Shown: positions 55,737 to 64,000 of the stretch, in pieces
Layout: the number at the start of each line of letters is the position of its first letter
Numbering within the stretch: the first letter of the stretch is position 1
Assembly: GCF_019966595.1 (NCBI RefSeq)
Contig: NZ_JAINFJ010000003.1
Location: forward strand, 434,001-498,000
Direction of reading: 5' to 3'
Length of the DNA stretch: 64,000 nucleotides
DNA from: Oricola indica
GTDB taxonomy: Bacteria > Pseudomonadota > Alphaproteobacteria > Rhizobiales > Rhizobiaceae
Translations under genes and position numbers: made by a program
The notes under the pieces: generated by a model
Databases searched by the model: none
What the model was told of the DNA's origin: nothing
Seen by the model: only the letters and a program-made list of their open reading frames with translations

Positions 55737-56865
55737 CGGTGCGAGCTCGCTGATCTCGCAATTCAACCCGGCAATCGCCCTTCAGATCAATCCGCTCCGT
55801 TCCGATGACAGGGTCTCTGTCTCGCTCGCGAAGATTGACGACGCGAGAACCGGCAAGATTGTCGAGAAAGGTATGTTCCTCTCGCCGATCGATGCGCGAT
55901 TCTATAGCCTGATGGGCGTTCTCGCTGAACGCAGGGACGACCGGGAAGCCGCATCGCAATTCTATCGTCATGCACTGGACCTGCTGCCAACCGAATTGCA
56001 GGCGCTGACGCGCCAGCTGGTCTTCGACATCCAGTCCCAGCGTTATCTCGAGGCCGCGGAAACTCTGGAAACCCTGGGACGGCGATGGCCGGATCGATGG
56101 AGCAGTCTCGAACCCGCTCTGCCGATTCTTCTATCTGACCCCGACGCCTATAGCCGGATCATGCAGCGTTTCGCCGAATATCCACCCCTGCGCGTTCGCC
56201 TGATAAACAGCCTCGCAAGAACCAAGGAGACGTTGCCCTTTGCCTATCGCATGGCTGTCGACTGGCATGATAGCGGCGTCGAGGATGTCGACGGCGTCAT
56301 CAATCTGGTGACCAATGCTTTCCTGCGCGAAAAACAATACACCGAGGCCTATCTACTGTTTCAACTGACGCGCTCGGAGAGCACAAAGTCGGCATTCGTC
56401 TACAATGGCAGCTTTGAAATGCCTTTTTCAGGCAACGCCTTCGACTGGCGCATCCGCAACCAGGCCGGTGTCAGCTTCGACCGGGTCACGCAAGACGGGG
56501 AAGCGGACCTTTCGATGCGGTTTCTCGACAATCCGATCCGGTTTCACAATGTCAGCCAATTGGTACGCCTGGTTCCCGGTCGCCACGAGGTAGCCATTTC
56601 CTATGAAAGTCGGGACCTCGTGACCCCAAAACCAATCCGGTTTGCAATTCGATGCATACCGTCAGGGCAGATGGTCCTGAGTACGCCTTTTATGGACGCA
56701 ACAGGCAAACACAACGAACGCCATGGCTTCACAGTGCCGGCCACCGGCTGCGAATTGCTGGAGCTTCATCTCTTCAACGAGAAAATGCCGATGAGCTGGC
56801 GCAACCGCTATCGCGGAACGCTTTTGCTCCGGTCGGTTTCCATTGTGCAAAGGCGTGGCGTATGA
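55645..56865 (+). CDS. Membrane-anchored helical-repeat protein of the exopolysaccharide operon
   Basis: 406 residues, no named family recognised. A membrane helix (SWLAAGLISLIVSSAVLING) anchors it; residues about 70-240 look like TPR-like helical repeats (DAREAASQFYRHALDLLPTE-type pattern). The last 150 residues are beta-rich with WRIRNQAGVSFDRVTQDGEA and a closing RYRGTLLLRSVSIVQRR, suggestive of a carbohydrate-binding-like sandwich. The ATG at 55645 overlaps the tyrosine kinase gene by 92 bases; a later TTG within the membrane helix would cut the overlap. ATGA overlap with the ligase gene shows co-translation. A periplasmic scaffold for polysaccharide handling is an inference. Confidence 0.7.
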   Translation: MAHAHPRATSPASWLAAGLISLIVSSAVLINGASSLISQFNPAIALQINPLRSDDRVSVSLAKIDDARTGKIVEKGMFLSPIDARFYSLMGVLAERRDDREAASQFYRHALDLLPTELQALTRQLVFDIQSQRYLEAAETLETLGRRWPDRWSSLEPALPILLSDPDAYSRIMQRFAEYPPLRVRLINSLARTKETLPFAYRMAVDWHDSGVEDVDGVINLVTNAFLREKQYTEAYLLFQLTRSESTKSAFVYNGSFEMPFSGNAFDWRIRNQAGVSFDRVTQDGEADLSMRFLDNPIRFHNVSQLVRLVPGRHEVAISYESRDLVTPKPIRFAIRCIPSGQMVLSTPFMDATGKHNERHGFTVPATGCELLELHLFNEKMPMSWRNRYRGTLLLRSVSIVQRRGV

Positions 56866-58082
56866 CACCCGGATCCGCAGCGTCTCCGCGCTACGCCGGT
56901 GCCGTGATCGTCCTTGCCCTGATCCTAGGCGGAGGCGCTGGCCAAGGAATCTGGACCGATCATCTGCTCGAACTCATCCTGGTCCCGGCCCTGTTTTTCG
57001 GTATCGCAGGACTCTGGTCCAACCAACTTGGCACCGCAGCGCGAATCCTGACGATCCTCGTTCTGGCGGCTATCGCGATCCAGTTTGTTCCGATAATGCG
57101 AACCATTCCCCTGACCGGCGGTAACGGGCTGGGCTTCTGGTCACCGGCGCCGCAAAAGAGCCTCGACGCGGGGCTTTTTGCGATCGCGGCGCTCGGTTTT
57201 TTTCTCTATGTTTCGCTGATGAGTGAGCGCCAGCGGGCGCGGCTGTTACCATATTTCTATGTCGGGCTCTTTCTCCAGGCGGTCGTCGCCGTCGTGCAAC
57301 TTTCCTTCAGCCGTTCGGTCACCCTGTCGGGGATCCTCCCATTTGACGTGAACACAGGGCTCTTTGCGAATGAGAACCACTTTTCAAGCCTGTTCTTTGC
57401 AATGATCCCGCTTCTTGCCTACACGATGATCGTGCGCGCGGAGAGCATGCTGGGCTTCGTCGCGCTCAGTCTCGTCATGGTCGGCATCCTATTTGCCGTC
57501 GGCTCTCGCGCCGGAATGGGTATCTCGTCGGCAACCGCGGTGTTGTCGCTGATCTGGTTTGCGCCTGTCGGGAACAAGTTTGTCGCGAGGATCGGCGCGC
57601 TTTTCGTCGGAGTGTTTGGATTGCTTGCAGCCTTGTGGGCTTTCGGTTCCGGAAGCTCGCTTGAGGGTGATCAGCGATGGGTCATTTTCGGGACAACCTG
57701 GGAGGCCATCGGCGATCACTGGCTCTTGGGATCCGGACTGGGGACTTTCACGCTTGTCTACCCAGCCTATGAGGAGGTCGAGCAGGTGATCGCCGCATAC
57801 GCCAATCATGCCCACAACGACTTCCTCGAAATCATGCTCGAACTCGGCCTGATGGGAACCGCATTGTTGCTGGGCTATTTTGCTCTCTTGCTGCGCAGTG
57901 CATTTCGGTCCGGCCTGTCCGAGGCCGCATTCCTATCCGTCGTGGCGCTTTGTATCCACTCCATTCTGGACTATCCGCTCAGGACGATGGCACTTGCGAT
58001 AACTCTCGGCTATCTGAGCTCTGTTGTTCTGTCACACAAGGACGACATGGAGCGAGACAGAAACCGGCCGGCGACATACTAA
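56862..58082 (+). CDS. O-antigen ligase / Wzy-type polymerase family protein
   Basis: 406 residues with about 12 membrane helices. The Wzy_C signature is in the big periplasmic loop: LLGSGLGTFTLVYPAYEEVE and ANHAHNDFLEIMLELGLMGT, with the conserved His-x-x-x-Asp arrangement. Upstream of it lies FANENHFSSLFFAMIPLLAY. It polymerises or ligates the repeat units of the exopolysaccharide. Start ATG overlaps the preceding stop (ATGA). Last gene of the operon; no terminator is clear. Confidence 0.88.
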   Translation: MTPGSAASPRYAGAVIVLALILGGGAGQGIWTDHLLELILVPALFFGIAGLWSNQLGTAARILTILVLAAIAIQFVPIMRTIPLTGGNGLGFWSPAPQKSLDAGLFAIAALGFFLYVSLMSERQRARLLPYFYVGLFLQAVVAVVQLSFSRSVTLSGILPFDVNTGLFANENHFSSLFFAMIPLLAYTMIVRAESMLGFVALSLVMVGILFAVGSRAGMGISSATAVLSLIWFAPVGNKFVARIGALFVGVFGLLAALWAFGSGSSLEGDQRWVIFGTTWEAIGDHWLLGSGLGTFTLVYPAYEEVEQVIAAYANHAHNDFLEIMLELGLMGTALLLGYFALLLRSAFRSGLSEAAFLSVVALCIHSILDYPLRTMALAITLGYLSSVVLSHKDDMERDRNRPATY

Positions 58083-58478
58083 TCGGGAACGAGAAGGGGA
58101 GCAGGTCACCATCTCTGATCTGACGCGGATCAAGCTTATCCTCACCGAGGCTGCAAAGGGAAACTTCTGAGCCCCTCTCGTCGCCATGCCTGTATCAATC
58201 ACGTGCGCAGGCAGATGAATGTGGAGCTTCGCGCCTGTCGCTTTCTGGCCAGCATCGTTCTACGCAGCCGCGCCCGCCGCGCGGAACAGCCGACGAGGAG
58301 CGCCTCGTCGCGGACATGATCGACGGCCAGAAGGTGAACACTTTCTCCCAAAACCTCGACGTCGGTTTCATCTGGAGCATCACCAATATCGCACTCAATA
58401 CCGCAGATTTTATTTCATCCAGTGTTGTCGGTCTGCGCCCTGCCCGTCTGCCCCGTTCATTTTCCAGGAAGAATCTCG
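58083..58478 (+). other. Intergenic region with possible gene relics
   Basis: Nearly 400 bases between two convergent genes. Three broken stretches read like protein: SDLTRIKLILTEAAKGNF, INHVRRQMNVELRACRFLAS and DEERLVADMIDGQKVNTFSQ, in different frames with stops between. They recall the linker of PAS-containing chemoreceptor-type proteins but I cannot confirm this. I see no terminator hairpin with a T run. Confidence 0.35.
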
Positions 58479-61400
58479 CTAGAAAATGAATATGTCATCG
58501 ACATTGCCGAGCGTTTGATAATCAAAGTTATGCAGCACCAATTCGTCACCGGTGCCGTTGTTGAATGCGATGGTCGTGTCGCCGCTGCCGGCGTCATATG
58601 TGAATCCGAAACCGCTGGAGTCGACGGCAATAGCGGATACGTCGAGCTGATCACCGTCACTGAGGAAATCGAAATCATCGATTTCGTCGCTGCCATCACC
58701 GAAGAGGAAGACGAAGGTATCGGCACCAGCTCCGCCTTCCAGACGGTCATTACCACCTTCACCGACAATGGTATCGTCTCCACCCTCACCGCGCAGTCGG
58801 TTTTCGCCGGAATTGCCGTAGAGGATGTCGGCATAGTCCGAACCACGCAGCTCATTCGCGCCAACAAACGTGTCGGTTCCGATCAGATCTTGAACACCTG
58901 CAACATTTTCGGTTGCAATACCGGTATCGAGGTCCGCGTTGACTCCTTCCCCGGCATCGGCATAGCTGACGCGAGCCGAACCAGTCATGTTCGTGAAATC
59001 CATAAAATCATCGCCATCACCAGGACGGACCTCGATCCGATTGGCTCCCTGGCCATTTCGGTAGTCACCATCGACGTAGATGTAGTCGTCGAACGCGCTG
59101 CCGACGATCACATTGAGGCCGGAGACCGTGTCAGTCGTTCCCCAGCCATCATCAATTTGCATCGAGCCCGGCATTGTCGGCGGCGTTCCGGAACTCGGCG
59201 CACCTGAAGTCAGATTGGCGACAATAGTTCCCGGTGAATTGTCGTAGACGCCGAACACGTAATCCCAATTCGGATCGCCAAATTCGTTGGTAGCCTTGAG
59301 GACATCGTCGCCGGCTTCGCCCCTCAGATAGACCGATCCACCCTCTGCGACGAGAATGTCATTCCCACTGCCGCCGGAGAGATCGTCGAAACCGGTGGCA
59401 AGATCTGTTCCGCCACTCAACAACATGTCATTGCCGTCACCGCCATTGATTTCATCACTGCCATCAAAGCCGTCGATAACCTCATTGGCCGCCGTGCCGT
59501 TCAGCGCGCTTGCGCCGTTGTCATCACCTGACGTGCCATTGATCAAATCGATGATGAAGACGTCCGCGGGATCTTCGATGGTTAAGTCCACACCCTTCAC
59601 AACAATCGTATCGACGCCATTCAGATCGATTGTGGTTTCGTCATTGGTCCCGTCATAAGAAAATCCGTCGAAGCCACTGGGATCAACGGTAGCCGTCGTT
59701 AAGCCATAGGCCGACAGGTCTATGAAGTCACGGCCAACGACGAAATCCCTGATCTCGTCATTGCCGCTTCCCGGCTCGAAGGAGAACAGGTTGGCGTCAC
59801 CATTTGCGACTAGAAGGTCGTTACCAGCACCGCCTTCGAAATAGTTGGAACCACGGCCGCCGACCAGCACCTCGCCACCGACATCTCCGAAGAGAACCGA
59901 AACGCCGAAGCGGCCGCCGCGGACCTCTTCGATATTGGTCAAGGTGTCCGTGAAGGTCTGACTATTCCAGACGCCGGTCACAATTGCGCTGCCGATGCCC
60001 GTGAAGCTGACAGTCAGATCCGTGACGCCGGGTCGGTCGTATCGAACGACGTCATAGCCATTGCCACCATCGACCTGGTCATCACCTTGACCGGTGACAA
60101 AGCGTTCATCTTCGTCGGAACCGAGGAAGGTGTCGTCCTGGCTCGAGCCGCGCCATTCATCGACGATGCCAATGACCTCGACGGAAGACGTACCGCCATT
60201 GCGCTCAGTCGCAATGCCGGTCGTCGCGTCGATGTCGACACCGCTATAGTCATTGAAATTCAGACCGAACTTGCCGCCGCCGAGACTCGAATAGACGTTG
60301 ACGAAATCATTACCGGTGCCGGGATTGAGAAGCACGAAACCGGTTCCGCCGGCCAATCCGCTCTTGTCGACGCTGAAGGCATCGTTGCCGCTGCCAGCGA
60401 TCAGATGCAGCCCTTCTCCCGTTGTAAGCTGGTCGATATTGATCACCCAGTCGAAGCCGATGCCGTCCTTGATGATTGTCGCAACGTCCTGTGTAATATC
60501 GACATTCAGCGCGGCGCCGCCGAGATTGTTGTAGATCAGGTCGATAAAGTCGGACCCTGTCACATCGACTGCGTCGTTTCCGTTGCCCGCTTCAATGGAG
60601 TCGTAGCCGCCACCCGTCGTAATGAAATCGTCACTGTTCGTGCCTGTGAGATATTCATCACCCGCACCGCCGGGAACCTGGTTGAAGTTGTCGAAAAATA
60701 TGAACGGCGTTGTTCCCTGAGTACTCAGGTCGAACCCTTCGACGACAATCGTGTCGGTCCCCGCCATAGCGTTCGTGATGGATATTGTCGTGTCAGTACC
60801 GTCCCAATTTACGGTGATCCCGCTCAGGTTGGTGACGCCGGCCTGGACATAGGCGCGCAAATCGATCCTGTCGCCCTCGGCGAGATTGAAATCCTTGATG
60901 GTGCTCGAATTGTACTGGACAAAGACAAACCGGTCGGCATCGGCTTCGCCCCAAAGCTCATTGGTACCCTCACCTGCGCCAAGGATGTCGTCTCCGTCAC
61001 CGCCTTTGAAGACTTCATCGCCGTCATTACCGATCAGGATATCGCCGCCATTGTTGGAACCGACAATCATTTCGATGTTTGTCAGCCGATCGATAAAGGC
61101 CTCGCCACCCCATGCTCCGGTGACATGGGCGCCGTTGGTATCGACATAGAGCGCGCTGATCGCCGAAGCGTTGCCGTGGTTGTAGCGCGCCGTGTCAAAG
61201 CCATCGCCACCATCGACCACATCATTACCCTTGTTGGTCATGAACCGGTCGTCGCCGGTGGTGCCCACAATAATGTCGTCTTTGTTGGAACCTCGCCATT
61301 CTCCGACGAAACCATCGACATTCAGCGTTGCTGTACCGCCATTCAATTCGGTCGCGACACCGGATGTCGCGTCAATCGAGACACCGTCATAGTCCAGGAA

Positions 61401-64000
61401 ATTCAATGCCAGTATGCCGCTGGCACCGAAGACGTTGACATAGTCATTGCCTGTGCCCGGGTTGATGAGGATGTATCCGTTGCCACCCGCGACGCCACTT
61501 GTGTCAACGACAAAGCTGTCATTGCCCGTATCCGTCATGAGATGGAAGCCGACACTCATCTGGTCGATATTGGCGATCCAATCGAAACCGATACCGTTCT
61601 TGGCCAAAGTGGCGTTGGACGGACCAATTATTGCATTGACCGCTGCACCGCTCAGGTTGTTGTAGATGAGGTCCACGAAGTCCGAGCCGGTGACGTCAAC
61701 CACGTCATTCCCGTCGCCGGCGGTTATCTGGTCGAATCCACCAAGCGGCTGGATCAGATCGTCGGCCGCTGTACTGGACAGGATATCATCGCCGGCTGTG
61801 CCGCCGGGAACAACATTCATGCTGCTGGCAAGCAGGAACGGCGCGTCGCCATCACCGGTGAGATCAACACCCTCAACAGTTAGGATATCGCCATTTCCAA
61901 GATCGATGACCGTGTCCACACCCCCGCTGAGGGTTACCAGTCCGGCCGTCGTCCCAATTCCGAAAGCCCGCAGATCAATGCGGTCGCCGGAACCGCTCCA
62001 GTCGAAATCTCCATTTATGATCGTATCGGTACCGTCGCCCGGCTTGAATACAAACCGGTCCGCCCCGGCACCGCCTTCGAGGAGGTCAACGCCAGCTCCG
62101 CCGCCAAGTACGTCATCACCACCCCGGCCTCTCAGGGTTTCGTCGCCCTCGGCACCAAAAAGGATGTCCGAGTCAGTGTCGGAGCCACGAACCTCCTCGA
62201 TATTGGTCACCATATCGAGGAAATTCTGACCGTTCCAAACGCCATTGATGTTGGCGGAACCAACGCCATTGAAAATAGCGGAAACTCCAGTCACGCCGCC
62301 GCGGTCATAGCGCAAAATGTCATGGCCCCCGCCGCCATCGACCTGGTCATTGCCTTCGCCAGTTATGAAACGCTCGTCTTCAGCGGTTCCAAGAATGGAA
62401 TCATCCTTGTTGGTCAGTTGCCAGTCGCGGACAAACCCTGTGCCCGTGATGGAAAGTGTCGAACCACCATTGCGCTCCGCCGCACTTCCTGTCGTGGCAT
62501 CGACATCGACACCGTCATAGTTGAGCAGCGCGACGCGGACAGGTCCACTGCCCGCGCTGATATCGATGGTATCGGTGCCCGTTCCCGGATTGGCTATGAA
62601 GTACAGACCTGACGGGCCGGCTATGGTGAAACTGTCATTCTGGGCGCCTGCCCCGAAGTAGATGCCGTCGCCAATCTGGTCGATATTGGAAAGTGTGTCG
62701 TTGCCAATCCCGTCTTTGCCAACAGTACCCGAAGTCGCCCCGATATTGACGTTAAGGGCAACGCCGAGATTACTATACAGCAGATCATAAAAGGCATTGC
62801 CTGACGAACCGGTGAAGTCGATCTCGTCATCACCTTCAGACGCTTCAATCGAATCCAGCCCTGTGTTCGTGTCCGGCAGGATCAAATCATCTCCCGGCGT
62901 TCCTGCCAGATTATCGTTGCCTGTCGTGCCGTTGATTTGGTTGGTGCCCGAAAAATAGACTTCGAAGTCATCCTCGTGCAGTTGCGCCAATGTCACGCCC
63001 ATGAGGACGAAACCGTCATCGAAGCTGTCGCCGTCGAGGTCGCCGAAATTGAATGTCGTGTTTCCGCCCGCTTCGGAGGCAAAGGAAGCCAGCGATCCAG
63101 GCGTCACGCCCGACACATGGTCGATGACGATGACATCGTCGGATCCTTGCCCTGGCGTAAAATCGGTAATCGTGTCGAAACCGTCGCCCTGATAATAAAA
63201 GACCGTGTCATTTCCGGCGCCGGTGGTGATCGTGTCGTCACCCTTTCCGCCTTCGAGAAAGTCGTCCTGCGCGCTACCGGTGATGCTGTCGCCCAAAGCC
63301 GAACCGGCAATATCGTTGATACCGCTCACGGAGTCGACAATGGATCCGCCGCCACGCGTGACCGTACCCGAACCGAGGTCGGCGGTAATTGCCGTATCGG
63401 AGAACAAATAATTGAGGAAGACGGAGTTCGAAGCCGAACTCAGATCGGTATAGCTGTTGGCGCCGCCAAAGCCGATGACGCTCGAATTGCCCTCGGTGAA
63501 GGCGGCGCTGCGCTGATAGGTGACCTGGCCTTCAAACAGGATGAACTCGGCACCGCCGAAGCCAACCCCATCCAGCAGTCCGATCGAAGCAACACTGCCA
63601 TCGGCATTATGAAGTGTGGTTTCTTCTAGGTTACCCGACAGGAACAGACCGAGTAGGACGCTCAGATTGGTCGTCAAGCCGTTCGCGGAGTCAAGTACTG
63701 TCGTTCCATCTGGACCCGTGATGGTCACATCACTGACCGTGCCAAATCCGGCCACATCAGCCGACTGCAGCGACAGGCTGGCTCCGTCTACACTTACCTT
63801 CTGCCCGTTTGCATAGGTGACCTCAATGTTCGTCGCCGACAGCGCGGTGATCTGATAGGAGCCGGCATCCGACGCAAGGTTTGCAACAACCAGATCCCGC
63901 AGATCGCTGGCCTGCGAAACAGCACCAACGAGGTCGGTCACAAGAACGGAGCTGGAAACCGTCTTTGATTCGAGCAGCGTCGTACCGTCCGCGGCAAAGC
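58479..64000 (-). CDS. Giant RTX calcium-binding protein, N-terminus outside window
   Basis: The frame is open at the right edge, so at least 1839 residues are visible and the true start lies beyond base 64000. Glycine/aspartate nonapeptides of the RTX type occur throughout (GKGDDTITTGAGNDTVFY, EGGDDTIVGEGGNDRLEGGA) and bind Ca2+ in a beta-roll. The centre is three tandem modules of about 375 residues. The end DDIFIF (acidic then hydrophobic) is the C-terminal type I secretion signal. Expected to be secreted by an ABC exporter to the cell surface or matrix, perhaps as an adhesin; no transporter genes are within the window. Confidence 0.9.
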   Translation of the reverse strand, partial: FAADGTTLLESKTVSSSVLVTDLVGAVSQASDLRDLVVANLASDAGSYQITALSATNIEVTYANGQKVSVDGASLSLQSADVAGFGTVSDVTITGPDGTTVLDSANGLTTNLSVLLGLFLSGNLEETTLHNADGSVASIGLLDGVGFGGAEFILFEGQVTYQRSAAFTEGNSSVIGFGGANSYTDLSSASNSVFLNYLFSDTAITADLGSGTVTRGGGSIVDSVSGINDIAGSALGDSITGSAQDDFLEGGKGDDTITTGAGNDTVFYYQGDGFDTITDFTPGQGSDDVIVIDHVSGVTPGSLASFASEAGGNTTFNFGDLDGDSFDDGFVLMGVTLAQLHEDDFEVYFSGTNQINGTTGNDNLAGTPGDDLILPDTNTGLDSIEASEGDDEIDFTGSSGNAFYDLLYSNLGVALNVNIGATSGTVGKDGIGNDTLSNIDQIGDGIYFGAGAQNDSFTIAGPSGLYFIANPGTGTDTIDISAGSGPVRVALLNYDGVDVDATTGSAAERNGGSTLSITGTGFVRDWQLTNKDDSILGTAEDERFITGEGNDQVDGGGGHDILRYDRGGVTGVSAIFNGVGSANINGVWNGQNFLDMVTNIEEVRGSDTDSDILFGAEGDETLRGRGGDDVLGGGAGVDLLEGGAGADRFVFKPGDGTDTIINGDFDWSGSGDRIDLRAFGIGTTAGLVTLSGGVDTVIDLGNGDILTVEGVDLTGDGDAPFLLASSMNVVPGGTAGDDILSSTAADDLIQPLGGFDQITAGDGNDVVDVTGSDFVDLIYNNLSGAAVNAIIGPSNATLAKNGIGFDWIANIDQMSVGFHLMTDTGNDSFVVDTSGVAGGNGYILINPGTGNDYVNVFGASGILALNFLDYDGVSIDATSGVATELNGGTATLNVDGFVGEWRGSNKDDIIVGTTGDDRFMTNKGNDVVDGGDGFDTARYNHGNASAISALYVDTNGAHVTGAWGGEAFIDRLTNIEMIVGSNNGGDILIGNDGDEVFKGGDGDDILGAGEGTNELWGEADADRFVFVQYNSSTIKDFNLAEGDRIDLRAYVQAGVTNLSGITVNWDGTDTTISITNAMAGTDTIVVEGFDLSTQGTTPFIFFDNFNQVPGGAGDEYLTGTNSDDFITTGGGYDSIEAGNGNDAVDVTGSDFIDLIYNNLGGAALNVDITQDVATIIKDGIGFDWVINIDQLTTGEGLHLIAGSGNDAFSVDKSGLAGGTGFVLLNPGTGNDFVNVYSSLGGGKFGLNFNDYSGVDIDATTGIATERNGGTSSVEVIGIVDEWRGSSQDDTFLGSDEDERFVTGQGDDQVDGGNGYDVVRYDRPGVTDLTVSFTGIGSAIVTGVWNSQTFTDTLTNIEEVRGGRFGVSVLFGDVGGEVLVGGRGSNYFEGGAGNDLLVANGDANLFSFEPGSGNDEIRDFVVGRDFIDLSAYGLTTATVDPSGFDGFSYDGTNDETTIDLNGVDTIVVKGVDLTIEDPADVFIIDLINGTSGDDNGASALNGTAANEVIDGFDGSDEINGGDGNDMLLSGGTDLATGFDDLSGGSGNDILVAEGGSVYLRGEAGDDVLKATNEFGDPNWDYVFGVYDNSPGTIVANLTSGAPSSGTPPTMPGSMQIDDGWGTTDTVSGLNVIVGSAFDDYIYVDGDYRNGQGANRIEVRPGDGDDFMDFTNMTGSARVSYADAGEGVNADLDTGIATENVAGVQDLIGTDTFVGANELRGSDYADILYGNSGENRLRGEGGDDTIVGEGGNDRLEGGAGADTFVFLFGDGSDEIDDFDFLSDGDQLDVSAIAVDSSGFGFTYDAGSGDTTIAFNNGTGDELVLHNFDYQTLGNVDDIFIF
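59545..62942 (-). repeat. Three tandem modules of about 1130 bp inside the RTX gene
   Basis: Module 1 spans about 61816-62942, module 2 about 60682-61815 and module 3 about 59545-60681. Each begins near a G-x-x-GDD turn, contains a VDVTGSDF-like segment, then NPGTGNDYVNVFG / NPGTGNDFVNVYS, an ATGIATERNGGTS-like stretch, a DDRF / DERFVTGQGDDQVDGG motif, a TNIEEVRG motif and a DTIVVEG(V/F)DL motif. The copies are diverged at the protein level, so this is old duplication. Copies 2 and 3 look closest. Confidence 0.85.

Noticed and set aside
60087-61883. Long plus-strand frame of about 598 residues
   Set aside because: Mirror of the RTX repeats on the opposite strand; the repeated GGxGxD codons keep the antisense frame open.
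1-64000. CRISPR array, rRNA genes, replication origin
   Set aside because: No regularly spaced short repeats, rRNA sequence or cluster of origin-like boxes was seen.

Overview
The window comes from a GC-rich alphaproteobacterial chromosome, most likely Hyphomicrobiales (Rhizobiales). The order is inferred from families typical of it: a MucR/Ros zinc-finger regulator, DUF6456 beside a DnaA C-terminal-domain protein, DUF1491, DUF2336, DUF5330, DUF3750, a TIGR03808-type TAT repeat protein, a LuxR solo and a fused CysN/CysC. I cannot name the genus from sequence alone. Most of the window is ordinary, tightly packed core genome.

Layout. 1-8 kb: the end of a DUF1254 protein, small conserved proteins, a histidine kinase/peptidoglycan-binding pair, sufE, the DnaA-C/DUF6456 pair and mucR with its terminator. 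8.1-14.1 kb: a complete seven-gene Mrp cation/proton antiporter operon (A to G) on the minus strand. 14.3-22.9 kb: a lone colicin-immunity-like protein, a GST, an S9 peptidase, two c-type cytochromes, sodB, a class IV aminotransferase, a haloacid dehalogenase and an L,D-transpeptidase. 22.9-30.2 kb: a HerA-like ATPase, a TAT repeat protein, an asparaginase, a DUF3750 protein, a phosphomannomutase/phosphoglucomutase and tRNA-Pro(CGG). 30.5-38.7 kb: a PilZ protein, a LuxR solo with a PAS protein, and tamA-tamB. 38.7-47.0 kb: dxs, a SAF-domain dehydrogenase, galU, and cysQ-cysD-cysNC for sulfate activation.

47.0-52.2 kb is different: a decayed mobile island between cysNC and tRNA-Gln(TTG). It holds an AT-rich gene fusing an excisionase-like helix-turn-helix to a terminase-small-subunit-like domain, wrecks of IS3-family and IS630-family transposases, an XRE repressor, and a phage-type recombination module: a Gp157-family protein followed by a Rad52-like annealing protein fused to an HNH-type zinc/nuclease domain. 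No integrase or phage structural genes are visible.

52.6-58.1 kb is a four-gene exopolysaccharide secretion operon: Wza-like export lipoprotein, Wzc-like tyrosine autokinase, a membrane-anchored helical-repeat protein and an O-antigen-ligase/Wzy-type polymerase. No glycosyltransferase gene is present in the window. Converging on it from 58.5 kb to the right edge is a giant RTX calcium-binding protein built on three tandem modules of about 375 residues, with a type I secretion tail; its N-terminus lies outside the window. GalU and the phosphomannomutase/phosphoglucomutase elsewhere in the window could supply nucleotide-sugar precursors for the polysaccharide.

The least ordinary items are the Rad52-HNH fusion with Gp157, the HTH-terminase fusion, and the RTX triple module. 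I saw no CRISPR array, rRNA gene, replication origin or complete insertion sequence.
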